Assembly: GCA_041179245.1 (NCBI GenBank)
Contig: JBEGTT010000101.1
Coordinates: forward strand, 1-15,932
From: JBEGTT01 sp041179245
GTDB taxonomy: Bacteria > Pseudomonadota > Gammaproteobacteria > Burkholderiales > Rhodocyclaceae
DNA length: 15,932 nt
Direction: 5' to 3'
In this document: positions 5,982 to 13,626 of the stretch, in pieces
Layout: every line of letters begins with the position of its first letter
How positions within the stretch are numbered: position 1 is the first letter of the stretch
Position numbers and translations under genes: made by a program
The notes under the pieces: model-generated
Databases searched by the model: none
Seen by the model: the letters and a program-made list of their open reading frames with translations, nothing else
Told to the model about the DNA's origin: nothing

Positions 5982-8321
5982 ATGTCTGACCTTAATCTAA
6001 ATACCGAAGCCCAAATTGCCCGCCAGATCGCCGAAGAACTCGGCGTTAAGCCGATTCAAGTCAATGCCGCAGTCACACTGCTGAACGAAGGCTCCACGGT
6101 TCCCTTTATTTCTCGCTATCGGAAAGAGGCCACCGGTGGACTGGACGATACGCAACTCCGTAACCTCGAAGAGCGCTTGACCTATTTACGCGAGTTGGAA
6201 GACCGCCGTGCCAGCATCCTTGCCAGCATTGAGGAACAAGGGAAACTCACACCTGAACTGCGCGCTGAAATCCTGCAAGCGGAAACCAAACAGCGGCTAG
6301 AAGATTTATATCTGCCGTACAAACAAAAACGCCGTACCAAAGCCCAGATCGCCCGTGAAGCGGGTATCGAACCTTTGGCCTTAGCACTTTTGTCCGATCC
6401 CACACTGACCCCAGAAACCGAGGCGCAAGCCTATCTCAACACCGACGCGGGTTTTGCCGACACCAAAGCTGTTCTGGATGGTGCTCGCCAGATTCTGATG
6501 GAAAAGTTCGCGGAAGATGCCGAACTGCTTGGCACGCTACGCACTTACCTTCAAGATCACGGCCACGTTAAATCGACGGTGATTGAAGGCAAAGAGAACG
6601 AAGGGGCAAAATTCCGGGATTGGTTCGACTTCTCGGAAGCCGCGGGCAGCATGCCGTCGCACCGTGCCCTCGCTCTGCTGCGGGGTCGTAATGAAGGTTT
6701 TCTCAATGTCAGCTTGGTACTCGATTCCGAACTGGCTGGTGACACCCCGAAAAACATTGCCAACCCCTGTGAACAACGCATTGCCGTGCGATTTGGTATC
6801 AAAGACTTGGGTCGCCCAGCCGACAAATGGCTCAACGACACGGTACGCTGGGCATGGAAGATCAAAATCTTCCTGCATCTGGAAGTTGAATTGATGAATG
6901 AATTACGTGAACGCTCAGAAGAAGACGCGATTCATGTGTTTGCCAGAAACCTTAAAGATTTACTGCTAGCAGCCCCTGCTGGCCCAAAATGCACGCTAGG
7001 CCTCGATCCCGGTATCCGTACCGGCTGCAAGTTGGCAGTTGTGGATGCCACAGGCAAAGTCCTTGGTACACACACCATTTACCCACATGAACCGCGCTGT
7101 GACTGGGATGGTTCGCTCAATACCCTCGCCCGCATCTGTAAAGAACTCAGCGTTCAGTTAATCGCCATTGGCAACGGCACCGCCAGCCGGGAAACCGACA
7201 AACTGGTCGCGGAACTGATGAGCAAACACCCTGAACTCAAACTCACCAAAATCGTAGTGTCTGAAGCCGGTGCGTCCGTCTATTCCGCCTCGGAACTAGC
7301 CGCCAAAGAATTTCCGGAACTCGATGTCTCCCTGCGCGGTGCGGTATCGATTGCCCGTCGACTACAAGATCCACTCGCAGAATTGGTCAAAATTGATCCA
7401 AAATCGATTGGCGTTGGCCAATACCAGCACGACGTGTCGCAAACCCGCCTCGCCAAGAGTCTCGATGCGGTGGTTGAAGACTGCGTAAATGCCGTCGGTG
7501 TTGATGTGAATATGGCCTCCATCCCCCTCCTCACCCGGATTTCAGGCCTAAATGCCACCATCGCCACCAATATCGTCACCTACCGAGACAGCAACGGTGC
7601 GTTCAAAACCCGTGACGACCTGAAAAAAGTTCCACGCTTGGGCGATAAAACCTTTGAACAAGCCGCCGGGTTTCTGCGTATCCCTCAAGGCAATAATCCG
7701 CTGGATGCCTCTTCGGTTCACCCGGAAGCCTATCCAGTCGTAGAAAAAATCCTCGTCGATATCGGCAAACCGCTTAAAGAGCTGCTCGGACAAAGTGGGG
7801 CCTTGGGCAAAGTTCAACCCAGTCGTTATACCGATGAACGTTTCGGTCTACCCACGGTGCAGGACATTCTGAAAGAACTCGAAAAGCCCGGCCGTGACCC
7901 TCGCCCGGAATTCAAAACCGCCACCTTTACCGATGGCGTTGAAACCGTCAAAGACCTGCGCCCCGGCATGTTGCTCGAAGGCGTGGTCACCAACGTGGCT
8001 GCTTTTGGCGCGTTTGTAGATATTGGCGTGCATCAAGACGGGCTGGTTCACGTTTCAGCTCTCGCCAACAAGTTTGTCAAAGACCCGCACGAGATCGTCA
8101 AAGCCGGTCAGGTCGTCAAAGTAAAAGTGCTGGAAGTCGACATTGCCCGTCAGCGGATTGCCTTAACCATGCGTTTAACGGATGAAATTCCTGCACCCCG
8201 TGATTCAGCATCGTCGGACAATTCACGCAATCGCTCATCAGCGCCTCGCCAAATGCCTAAAGCCTCACCACCGCCCGCCGGCGGCAGCATGGCTGCGGCG
8301 TTTGCCAAGTTGAAGGGGTAA
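5982..8321 (+). CDS. tex: Transcription accessory protein Tex (S1 RNA-binding domain protein)
   Basis: The 779-residue protein has the full Tex architecture, close to the usual length of about 770-785. A helical N-terminal Tex region covers about 1-325. A YqgF/RNase H-like domain begins at TLGLDPGIRTG near residue 338 (D342), helix-hairpin-helix motifs lie at about 500-566, and an S1 domain at about 659-732 (LRPGMLLEGVVTNVAAFGAFVDIG). A low-complexity Ser/Pro/Ala tail ends in FAKLKG. Tex is a cytoplasmic nucleic-acid-binding protein implicated in transcription and in tolerance of DNA or transcription stress; its exact biochemical role is not settled. No clear Shine-Dalgarno precedes the ATG at 5982, but MSDLNLNTEAQIARQIAEEL is the expected N-terminus. 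The gene is not obviously functionally linked to its neighbours. Confidence 0.95.
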   Translation: MSDLNLNTEAQIARQIAEELGVKPIQVNAAVTLLNEGSTVPFISRYRKEATGGLDDTQLRNLEERLTYLRELEDRRASILASIEEQGKLTPELRAEILQAETKQRLEDLYLPYKQKRRTKAQIAREAGIEPLALALLSDPTLTPETEAQAYLNTDAGFADTKAVLDGARQILMEKFAEDAELLGTLRTYLQDHGHVKSTVIEGKENEGAKFRDWFDFSEAAGSMPSHRALALLRGRNEGFLNVSLVLDSELAGDTPKNIANPCEQRIAVRFGIKDLGRPADKWLNDTVRWAWKIKIFLHLEVELMNELRERSEEDAIHVFARNLKDLLLAAPAGPKCTLGLDPGIRTGCKLAVVDATGKVLGTHTIYPHEPRCDWDGSLNTLARICKELSVQLIAIGNGTASRETDKLVAELMSKHPELKLTKIVVSEAGASVYSASELAAKEFPELDVSLRGAVSIARRLQDPLAELVKIDPKSIGVGQYQHDVSQTRLAKSLDAVVEDCVNAVGVDVNMASIPLLTRISGLNATIATNIVTYRDSNGAFKTRDDLKKVPRLGDKTFEQAAGFLRIPQGNNPLDASSVHPEAYPVVEKILVDIGKPLKELLGQSGALGKVQPSRYTDERFGLPTVQDILKELEKPGRDPRPEFKTATFTDGVETVKDLRPGMLLEGVVTNVAAFGAFVDIGVHQDGLVHVSALANKFVKDPHEIVKAGQVVKVKVLEVDIARQRIALTMRLTDEIPAPRDSASSDNSRNRSSAPRQMPKASPPPAGGSMAAAFAKLKG

Positions 8322-8339
8322 AAAGCAGTACAGACTTGG

Positions 8340-8372
8340 CTGATAACTGACAATTTACAGGCTACAATTTAC
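8340..8372 (+). promoter_or_regulatory. Putative higBA promoter and operator region
   Basis: CTGATA (8340-8345) and TACAAT (8363-8368) make a -35/-10 pair with a 17-bp spacer. The expected start point falls at or within a base or two of the higB ATG at 8375, and there is no Shine-Dalgarno. The 9-mer ACAATTTAC occurs twice, at 8350-8358 and 8364-8372. The second copy covers the -10 box, so it is a candidate autoregulatory site for HigA. This is a by-eye assignment. Confidence 0.45.
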
Positions 8373-8374
8373 CC

Positions 8375-8653
8375 ATGATTAAGTCGTTCATTCACAAAGG
8401 CCTTGAAGCTTTCTTCAAAAGCGGTAGCAAAGCGGGCATTCAGCCTCACCATGCCGGAAAACTCCGTGTTCAGCTTTCGATGCTGGATAAGGCAAAGATT
8501 CCGGATGACATGGCTGCACCGGGTTGGCGCTTGCACCCGCTTACCGGTGATCTTGCGGGACATTTCTCAATCACCGTCAACGGAAACTGGCGAATCACTT
8601 TCCTGTTTGAAGGCGAGGATGCCATCCTTGTGAATTATCAGGACTATCACTAA
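8375..8653 (+). CDS. higB: HigB-family toxin of a type II toxin-antitoxin system (RelE/ParE superfamily)
   Basis: The 92-residue protein matches the HigB/plasmid-maintenance killer family along its whole length. It has the N-terminal FIHKGLEAFFKSGSKAGI, the central PGWRLHPLTGDLAGHFSI, and the C-terminal NGNWRITFLFEGEDA followed by VNYQDYH. Family members are ribosome-dependent mRNA endonucleases, inactive when bound by HigA. The toxin-first order is characteristic of higBA, and the antitoxin begins a few bases downstream. All conserved blocks are intact, so the toxin is probably functional. No ribosome binding site precedes the ATG, and the promoter appears to start transcription at or next to it. 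Confidence 0.92.
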   Translation: MIKSFIHKGLEAFFKSGSKAGIQPHHAGKLRVQLSMLDKAKIPDDMAAPGWRLHPLTGDLAGHFSITVNGNWRITFLFEGEDAILVNYQDYH

Positions 8654-8667
8654 AAGGGGTAATGAGT

Positions 8668-8952
8668 ATGAGCAGAATGCACAATCCGGCACATCCGGGC
8701 GAAGCGTTGAAAGAGTGGATTCCTGAAGGCATGACCGTCACGATGGCCGCAGAACAACTTGGCGTTTCACGGGTTATGTTGTCGAAGATACTGAACCAGA
8801 AAGCCGGAGTAACGGCTGATATGGCACTACGTCTTTCTGCGTGGCTTGGAACATCCCCAGAGGTATGGGTCGAAATGCAGGCTGCTTGGGAATTATGGGG
8901 AGCGGAACAAAGAGGACTTCCTGCCGTTCAACCGATGAGGTTGGCGGCGTAA
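8668..8952 (+). CDS. higA: HigA-family antitoxin (XRE-type HTH)
   Basis: The 94-residue antitoxin has the HigA signature HNPAHPGEALKEW near the N-terminus and a helix-turn-helix (about residues 24-60, containing TMAAEQLGVSRVMLSKILN). The stretch ADMALRLSAWLGTSPEVW follows. It should neutralise HigB and repress the operon. Two in-frame ATGs are possible. I chose 8668, which sits 8 nt after the GGGG of AAAAGGGG (8652-8659); the ATG at 8662 is only 2 nt from it and would add two residues. The gene ends at 8952, ten bases short of the convergent toxin remnant. Confidence 0.92.
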   Translation: MSRMHNPAHPGEALKEWIPEGMTVTMAAEQLGVSRVMLSKILNQKAGVTADMALRLSAWLGTSPEVWVEMQAAWELWGAEQRGLPAVQPMRLAA

Positions 8953-8961
8953 TCACCGTTC

Positions 8962-9338
8962 CTACGGACTAGCCCAAACCCCAATCCCGCTTTCTCTAGC
9001 TGCTGAACACAAGGCGGTATCTCGTGTGGCGATAGGCAGGCCTAAATTCAACGCGGCATCCAGATAGAGCGCGTCGTAGCTGGTCAGTTTGTAACGGGCA
9101 GAAGATCATGTAATTCAAAAATGGACGAATCAGAATCGACAAGGCGTACCGGCAAGCGCTGCAATAGTTTGATCCGATCCAGTGATTTTCCTACCGCTAA
9201 CTTTCCTCGTTTTTCGAGTGTTAGTAATACATTCAGAACTTCAACCGATAACCACCGGGGCGCAACGACTGGCCCTTGTACCAGCGCATCCAGCGCTGAC
9301 TCGGTGTAATCATCGGCCTGCTGTTCAAACAACCACGC
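8962..9338 (-). pseudogene. VapC-type (PIN domain) toxin remnant, N-terminus lost and frameshifted
   Basis: On the minus strand, 9338 to about 9100 encodes AWLFEQQADDYTESALDALV and continues with WLSVEVLNVLLTLEKRGKL, typical of the N-terminal half of VapC. This frame stops at 9084. The next frame, beginning near 9102, reads SARYKLTSYDALYLDAALNL and then GLPIATRDTALCSAARESGI up to a stop at 8962, which is the C-terminal half. One missing base around 9100-9115 accounts for the break. The PIN residues E (in SVEVLN), D (in SYDALYLDA) and D (in ATRDTAL) remain, but the first catalytic Asp and the start codon are gone. The toxin is therefore inactive. The deletion at the other end fuses it to an antitoxin fragment. 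Confidence 0.85.
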
Positions 9339-9405
9339 CCCCTGCTGCGGCTTTTGCCAAATTTCCCAAGTTCGCCTTGGCTTTAAAAATTCCAACAGCA
9401 ATCAT
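9325..9405 (-). pseudogene. Truncated Phd/YefM-type antitoxin N-terminus
   Basis: From ATG at 9405 the minus strand encodes 26 residues, beginning MIAVGIFKAKANLGNLAKAA and then AGGVVV, before TGA at 9325-9327. The start resembles the Phd/YefM antitoxin N-terminus (IxVGIFEAKxxLSxLL). The similarity ends near residue 22, exactly where VapC sequence begins in another frame at about 9338, so a deletion has removed the rest of the antitoxin and the first dozen or so toxin codons. AGGACT lies upstream of the ATG as a possible ribosome binding site. Family assignment from so short a piece is moderately sure. Confidence 0.65.
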
Positions 9406-9530
9406 CACGAACAGTCCTGTTAAACGATACCGTTATCAATATTGCACCCGGCGTACAGCGTGTCGGGCCACTTTCCAGAGTAAACTCGCTCCCTTGAAGA
9501 CAGACCACAACAAAGGCTAACCCAGCACCG
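9406..9530. other. Intergenic region upstream of the antitoxin remnant and the J-domain gene
   Basis: This 125-bp divergent spacer should hold the promoters of the decayed antitoxin (minus) and the J-domain operon (plus). I see an imperfect dyad GATACCGTTATC at 9425-9436, which may be an old antitoxin operator, but no convincing -35/-10 pair for the J-domain gene. No RNA gene is evident. Confidence 0.35.
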
Positions 9531-9812
9531 ATGAAAGACTATTACGCTCAACTGGGCGTCGCCCCAGATGCTACGGTGGACACGATTAAATCGGCCTACC
9601 GAAAAAAAGCATCCCAGTTTCATCCTGATCGAAATCCAGACCCACTCGCGGCACAGAAATTTCGTGAGGCACAAGAAGCCTACGAGGTGCTGGCTGATGA
9701 AATCCGCCGAAAATCCTACGACGACACGCGGCAACGCAGCCTGATTGACACACCACTTCCCGTAGCCACGAAAATCTGGGAAAACATCATTGAAAAAGCG
9801 ATTCAAAAATGA
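9531..9812 (+). CDS. Short J-domain (DnaJ-like) co-chaperone
   Basis: The 93-residue protein is essentially a J domain (about 3-68) plus a short tail. It carries the HPD motif at residues 31-33, which stimulates Hsp70 ATPase, within YRKKASQFHPDRNPDP, and the helix FREAQEAYEVLADEIRRKSYD. It lacks the Gly/Phe region, zinc finger and C-terminal substrate-binding domains of DnaJ, so it is a type III J protein. Its target is presumably set by the C-terminal tail (DTPLPVATKIWENIIEKAI) or by partner proteins. Its stop overlaps the next start (ATGA), which suggests coupling to the unknown gene that follows. No hsp70 gene is nearby; it may work with DnaK or an HscA/HscC-type chaperone. Confidence 0.9.
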   Translation: MKDYYAQLGVAPDATVDTIKSAYRKKASQFHPDRNPDPLAAQKFREAQEAYEVLADEIRRKSYDDTRQRSLIDTPLPVATKIWENIIEKAIQK

Positions 9813-10342
9813 ACAAATCTAACCATTTTGAAGAACTGTCTTCGACTTACAGCGAAGAGATTGATGACCTAGTTTCTGACTCAGAAGGTAAGTCGGTATT
9901 GACCGCACGACTCAAGGAAAAGCGAAAAGAACTGGATGCGTTGTTGCAGATGATCGAGTTCGCACCTGAGATGGTCGCCCCGGTTTTTTTTGACGCCTTT
10001 ACCTTTACCAATCCAGCCCTGATCGTTAGTGCCATTGCGTGCGAACCCGATGATGGCGATTTCCCGACGTGGGATTCAATTGCCTCCTCACTGTCATTGG
10101 CAGAGTGGGCAAAACCAATGGTCCAGAAGGTTCTGGCCGCAGCGGGGGGGGATCAGTTTATGGTCGCCACCGCCGCAATTGAGTATTTGCGGTGCCACAG
10201 CAAAACCGCCCCGGTTGCAGCAAAAGAACGGGATGAATTTGATCGCCAAAAAGACGAGGATGATGAAGATGGCTTCAGCGACTTGGGCGAGGCTGGCGCT
10301 GACTGGTTAAGTCAGCAAGGGTTTGACTCCCATACCGCCTAA
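9809..10342 (+). CDS. Uncharacterised 177-residue acidic protein, coupled to the J-domain gene
   Basis: I do not recognise a family. The start ATG overlaps the stop of the J-domain gene by 4 bp. The protein is soluble and mainly helical. A charged, coiled-coil-like stretch (about 25-50, TARLKEKRKELDALLQMIEF) comes first. A more hydrophobic core with WDSIASSLSLAEWAKPMVQK and GGDQFMVATAAIEYLRC follows, and then an acidic low-complexity tail (KDEDDEDGFSD) ending in ADWLSQQGFDS. There is no signal peptide or membrane segment. Position suggests it is a client, adaptor or partner of the short J protein; that is inference. Confidence 0.75.
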   Translation: MNKSNHFEELSSTYSEEIDDLVSDSEGKSVLTARLKEKRKELDALLQMIEFAPEMVAPVFFDAFTFTNPALIVSAIACEPDDGDFPTWDSIASSLSLAEWAKPMVQKVLAAAGGDQFMVATAAIEYLRCHSKTAPVAAKERDEFDRQKDEDDEDGFSDLGEAGADWLSQQGFDSHTA

Positions 10343-10409
10343 ATGCCGCCTAAGTTTTTCAGCCCAAATTTCCCGCCAAGTATTCCTAAATTAAGCATTG
10401 GATAGCTCC

Positions 10410-11159
10410 ATGACGCATCCCGCCGTAATCAAAACGTCTCAACTCATTCTTGCCGGTGACCTTCTAGGTGCCGAGAAGGCACTGGCGGAAATCGCTGACA
10501 CCGAAGGCGATAAGGCACTGGTGGCCTTACTCGATGAAGTGGCTCCCAAAGACCTATTAGCCATCATGCGCGAATTTGATGGTTCCCGTGAATCAATCAT
10601 CAACATGGTCGTTACGCCGGAACAATTTGCTGATGCGGTGGTTTTGGAATCTCGTTATGGTGAAGAAGGTAATGATCGACTTACGGGCATGATTAACGCC
10701 ATTTTTTACCGTGATGAATCGATGGCCATTGAATACCTCGAAGCGATTGGTGAAAAAGAGGAAGGGCTTAATGTTCTAGCCGATTATTTTGCCCATCGTA
10801 TCGATGAAATCCTCAGTTTCGCCACCACCGGTCAACTGGAAACAGACTTCACTATTCCTGAAACCATGGCGGTGAAATCAATCACTTGGCTCAATGAAAA
10901 AATTGATGAGATTGATGAGGCACTTCATGATGGTGACGCTATCCAAAGCGCTAGGCCCAAGCAGTCACGCGCCGAAATTTCCGATCACGATTGGATGGAA
11001 ACGGCGTGGATACTGCGCTATGAACTGACCGACACCTTCGAACAACTGGTGGTCACCATCCGTGATCGCATGATTCGGCACATGATTGCCCTGAATGAAC
11101 CAATCCCTGAGCAAGGCTCAGCTGAACACGCTGCAGACGACGAAGAATCCGCACTCTGA
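10410..11159 (+). CDS. Uncharacterised 249-residue acidic helical protein
   Basis: I do not recognise a family. I chose the ATG at 10410, with GGAT six nt upstream; the TTG at 10398 would add four residues. The protein is strongly acidic, cytoplasmic and almost entirely helical. A repeat-like first third contains AGDLLGAEKALAEIADTEGD and LDEVAPKDLLAIMREFDGS. Then come RDESMAIEYLEAIGEKEEGL, ETMAVKSITWLNEKIDEIDE and a C-terminal helix VTIRDRMIRHMIALNEPIP. The early helices look TPR- or HEAT-like in rhythm but I cannot assign the fold. It is 67 bp after the 177-residue gene and 1 bp before the next one, so it belongs to the same transcription unit. Confidence 0.75.
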   Translation: MTHPAVIKTSQLILAGDLLGAEKALAEIADTEGDKALVALLDEVAPKDLLAIMREFDGSRESIINMVVTPEQFADAVVLESRYGEEGNDRLTGMINAIFYRDESMAIEYLEAIGEKEEGLNVLADYFAHRIDEILSFATTGQLETDFTIPETMAVKSITWLNEKIDEIDEALHDGDAIQSARPKQSRAEISDHDWMETAWILRYELTDTFEQLVVTIRDRMIRHMIALNEPIPEQGSAEHAADDEESAL

Positions 11160-11160
11160 T

Positions 11161-12399
11161 ATGGCAATACCACAGCACTCGATTGCCACGGTTGATGGTC
11201 GATCGTTCTTTGAACAGACCTTAGCTTATGGCGTTGAACAGAGCATTCTGACGGAACACCACCTCAAGCAAATTAAGGCGGATGGCCCCAAAGGGATCGT
11301 TCAAATCGCCAACCATTTTGGCACCGCCTATCTGCACACGAGCCTTGAAACCGCCGCAACCCGGATGGTGAATCTGATTAGCCTTTATCTTGAGGACAAA
11401 TCTGACTCCAATCTGCTGGTAGCCGCCCATTCGCTCCGGGATAACTCTCTGCTATCACACTCAAGAGGTGGTTCAGAGATGCTCAAGCGCCTGAATGCGC
11501 TTCCCCTCGATACACATCTGATGAAACGTCAGGCTGATCCTGCCGAAGAAAAACGGTTTATCGACGACCTCACTTTTGCCTCACCCATCAGTTTGTCTGA
11601 ATACCGGCAAATGCTGTCAACCCGACTTGAAACCCAAAAACTGATCGATTTTGCCACTTGGATTGCAAAGCAACTTAAATCTAGTTTCAAGGAATATGAG
11701 GACTACACCGCCGAAGAAATCATCAGTTCTGCGATGTTGGTTTGGTATGTAGGGAAGGAGCCTTTGGGGTTCCCCACCAAATCCGATTTCGTTAAGTTGG
11801 TTACGTCTGTTCGTAAAACGTCATTCAAACCACAGAAAACCCAATTCAATAGCGCTCTAACTGCCGCACCTGACGACTTCCGGAAACTGGCTGAATCGTC
11901 GATGGAACACTTCGTCAAAGCCAATCTACCCACCCTGAAATCGAGTCAATACGAACCGGTTGAGTTTCTTTTTGGTGACCAAGCCGGGCTCTACTTTGTC
12001 AGAGAAAGTCTGGAAGAAGAGGTTGGGGGATTCGACCAACTGGTATCGAAGGAGTGGGTACGCGTGACCAAGGGGCAATCTGATAACGCTTCAATCGCGA
12101 CTCTTTTTTTGCTTATCGCCACGGGACACCCCCCCAAGGTCACCCTGCTCAAAAAAGAAGCCACCAGTATCATTCATCAGTTCAGAAACAAGGGTTTTGA
12201 CGCCAATGCCGTAAGCCAATTCATTGAGGAGCTTGCCCCCTTTGAACAGCGCAGCGAACTCAAGGCTATGTGGCTGGAAGACCTAATGCCCGAAGCGGAG
12301 ATTTATCTTGCTGACCCTGATGAAGACGATACCTATATGGAACGTGCTCTACCGTATCTGAAACGAACATGCTCCTCGACCTGGAAGGGCCGAGGTTAA
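11161..12399 (+). CDS. Uncharacterised 412-residue protein, last gene of the J-domain group
   Basis: I do not recognise a family. The ATG at 11161 follows the previous stop by one base; the frame is open back to 11095, but an upstream start would overlap the neighbour by 65 bp. The protein is soluble and charged. An N-terminal region contains SFFEQTLAYGVEQSIL and GIVQIANHFGTAYLHTSLET, and a middle region SEYRQMLSTRLETQKLIDFATW. A C-terminal half begins near SSQYEPVEFLFGDQAGLYFV and continues with IATLFLLIATG and IHQFRNKGFDANAVSQFIEEL. The stretch IATLFLLIATG is hydrophobic but too short to be a clear membrane span. It ends 14 bp before nnrS. A role with the J protein is only suggested by gene order. 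Confidence 0.75.
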   Translation: MAIPQHSIATVDGRSFFEQTLAYGVEQSILTEHHLKQIKADGPKGIVQIANHFGTAYLHTSLETAATRMVNLISLYLEDKSDSNLLVAAHSLRDNSLLSHSRGGSEMLKRLNALPLDTHLMKRQADPAEEKRFIDDLTFASPISLSEYRQMLSTRLETQKLIDFATWIAKQLKSSFKEYEDYTAEEIISSAMLVWYVGKEPLGFPTKSDFVKLVTSVRKTSFKPQKTQFNSALTAAPDDFRKLAESSMEHFVKANLPTLKSSQYEPVEFLFGDQAGLYFVRESLEEEVGGFDQLVSKEWVRVTKGQSDNASIATLFLLIATGHPPKVTLLKKEATSIIHQFRNKGFDANAVSQFIEELAPFEQRSELKAMWLEDLMPEAEIYLADPDEDDTYMERALPYLKRTCSSTWKGRG

Positions 12400-12413
12400 A
12401 AGGAAAGAACGCC

Positions 12414-13607
12414 ATGATTAATATCGAAACACCATCGACCAACAAATATGCCTTCTTACAATTGGGGTTCCGTCCATTTTTTGCCTTGGCAAGCCTGAGC
12501 GCCCTATTGTTGATGCTAATTTGGTTGGGTATTTTTTCCTTAGATATTCAAACCCTAAGCCCTGAATTACCGCCTATTAGCTGGCACGCCCATGAAATGA
12601 TTTTTGGCTTTGGTTTAGCGGTAGTCGCAGGATTTTTGCTAACGGCCGTTGGCAACTGGACAAACGTCACAACCCTCACCGGCTATCCCCTGTTAGCGCT
12701 CGCCAGTATCTGGTTGCTCGCCAGGGTTTTGCCCTTTTTTGCAGGCTACGGCTACCTTGGCTCAGTATTCGCTGAACTTCTGTTTTTGTTGGGGCTGTTG
12801 TTCGTGATTACGCGACCCATTATTCGGGTCAAACAGTGGGCGCAACTGCCGATTGTTGGCAAAGTTTCGCTATTTATTCCGGCCAGTCTGGCTTTCCATG
12901 TTGGGGTTCTCGGCCTGTGGCCAGAGGGAGTAGCCGTAGGTCTTTATGCTGGTTTTTATCTGATTGTTGGTTTGATACTTGCGCTGGGCAGGCGCGTCAT
13001 GCCGATGTTTATCGAACGTGGTATCGATAATGGTTTTGTTACCCGGAATAATCCACTGGTAGATCGCTGGAGTTTGGGGCTGTTTCTGGTCTTCGCGATA
13101 GCCGACGTTTATTTGCAAGCCAGCGTAAATCCTGTTGTTTTAGCCTTGGTTGCCACGCTGGCACTATTGCAAACTGGCTTACACGCCTGGCGATTAGCCG
13201 GTTGGTACCATCGCGCAATCTGGCAAAAACCGATGGTCTGGGTCCTGATTGTGGGTTATGGCTGGCTAATTTTCGGATTCTTACTTAAGGCATTGGTGCT
13301 GGTTGGCCTCACCAATCACAGTCTGGCCCTGCATGCGATGTCGGTTGGTGGTGTTGCTCTCGTCACGTTGGGCATGATGGCACGAGTCAGCTTGGGGCAT
13401 ACCGGACGTAATGTGAATATGCCACCGAAGCCTTTGTTCTGGGTATTTAGCGCAGTGCTAAGCACCGCCATTTTCCGGGTAATCGGTGTTTGGCTGCTCC
13501 CGGACTTTTACAACGCTTGGATATTCTTGGGACAAACTCTCTGGATCGTTGCCTTTGCTGTTTTCGTCGCCACTTTTCTACCGATATGGATCAAGGCCCG
13601 AATATAG
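12414..13607 (+). CDS. nnrS: NnrS family membrane haem/copper protein
   Basis: The 397-residue integral membrane protein has about twelve hydrophobic segments and the NnrS hallmarks. These are an N-terminal LQLGFRPFFALASLSALL, then ISWHAHEMIFGFGLAVVAGF with its conserved histidines, LGRRVMPMFIERG in the middle, and LHAMSVGGVALVTLGMMARVSLGHTGR near the end. NnrS proteins occur with denitrification and nitric-oxide detoxification genes, bind haem and copper, and help cells tolerate NO; the precise activity is unresolved. The ATG at 12414 has AGGAAAG upstream, and the frame's earlier start at 12369 would overlap the preceding gene. It lies downstream of the J-domain group and converges on the nitrate reductase gene. 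Confidence 0.92.
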   Translation: MINIETPSTNKYAFLQLGFRPFFALASLSALLLMLIWLGIFSLDIQTLSPELPPISWHAHEMIFGFGLAVVAGFLLTAVGNWTNVTTLTGYPLLALASIWLLARVLPFFAGYGYLGSVFAELLFLLGLLFVITRPIIRVKQWAQLPIVGKVSLFIPASLAFHVGVLGLWPEGVAVGLYAGFYLIVGLILALGRRVMPMFIERGIDNGFVTRNNPLVDRWSLGLFLVFAIADVYLQASVNPVVLALVATLALLQTGLHAWRLAGWYHRAIWQKPMVWVLIVGYGWLIFGFLLKALVLVGLTNHSLALHAMSVGGVALVTLGMMARVSLGHTGRNVNMPPKPLFWVFSAVLSTAIFRVIGVWLLPDFYNAWIFLGQTLWIVAFAVFVATFLPIWIKARI

Positions 13608-13626
13608 GTATTGGGGCTTCGGGCTA
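13596..13626 (+). terminator. Possible terminator hairpin between nnrS and nasA
   Basis: GCCCGAA (13596-13602) and TTCGGGC (13618-13624) form a 7-bp stem around a 15-nt loop that spans the nnrS stop codon. The sequence TATTATTT follows on the plus strand. The run of T is imperfect, so this is a modest candidate for ending nnrS transcription in the 19-bp gap before the convergent gene. Confidence 0.4.

Noticed and set aside
11095..11160. Upstream start for the 412-residue protein, overlapping its neighbour
   Set aside because: It would force a 65-bp overlap, and the ATG at 11161 immediately after the previous stop is the simpler choice, although neither has a strong ribosome binding site.
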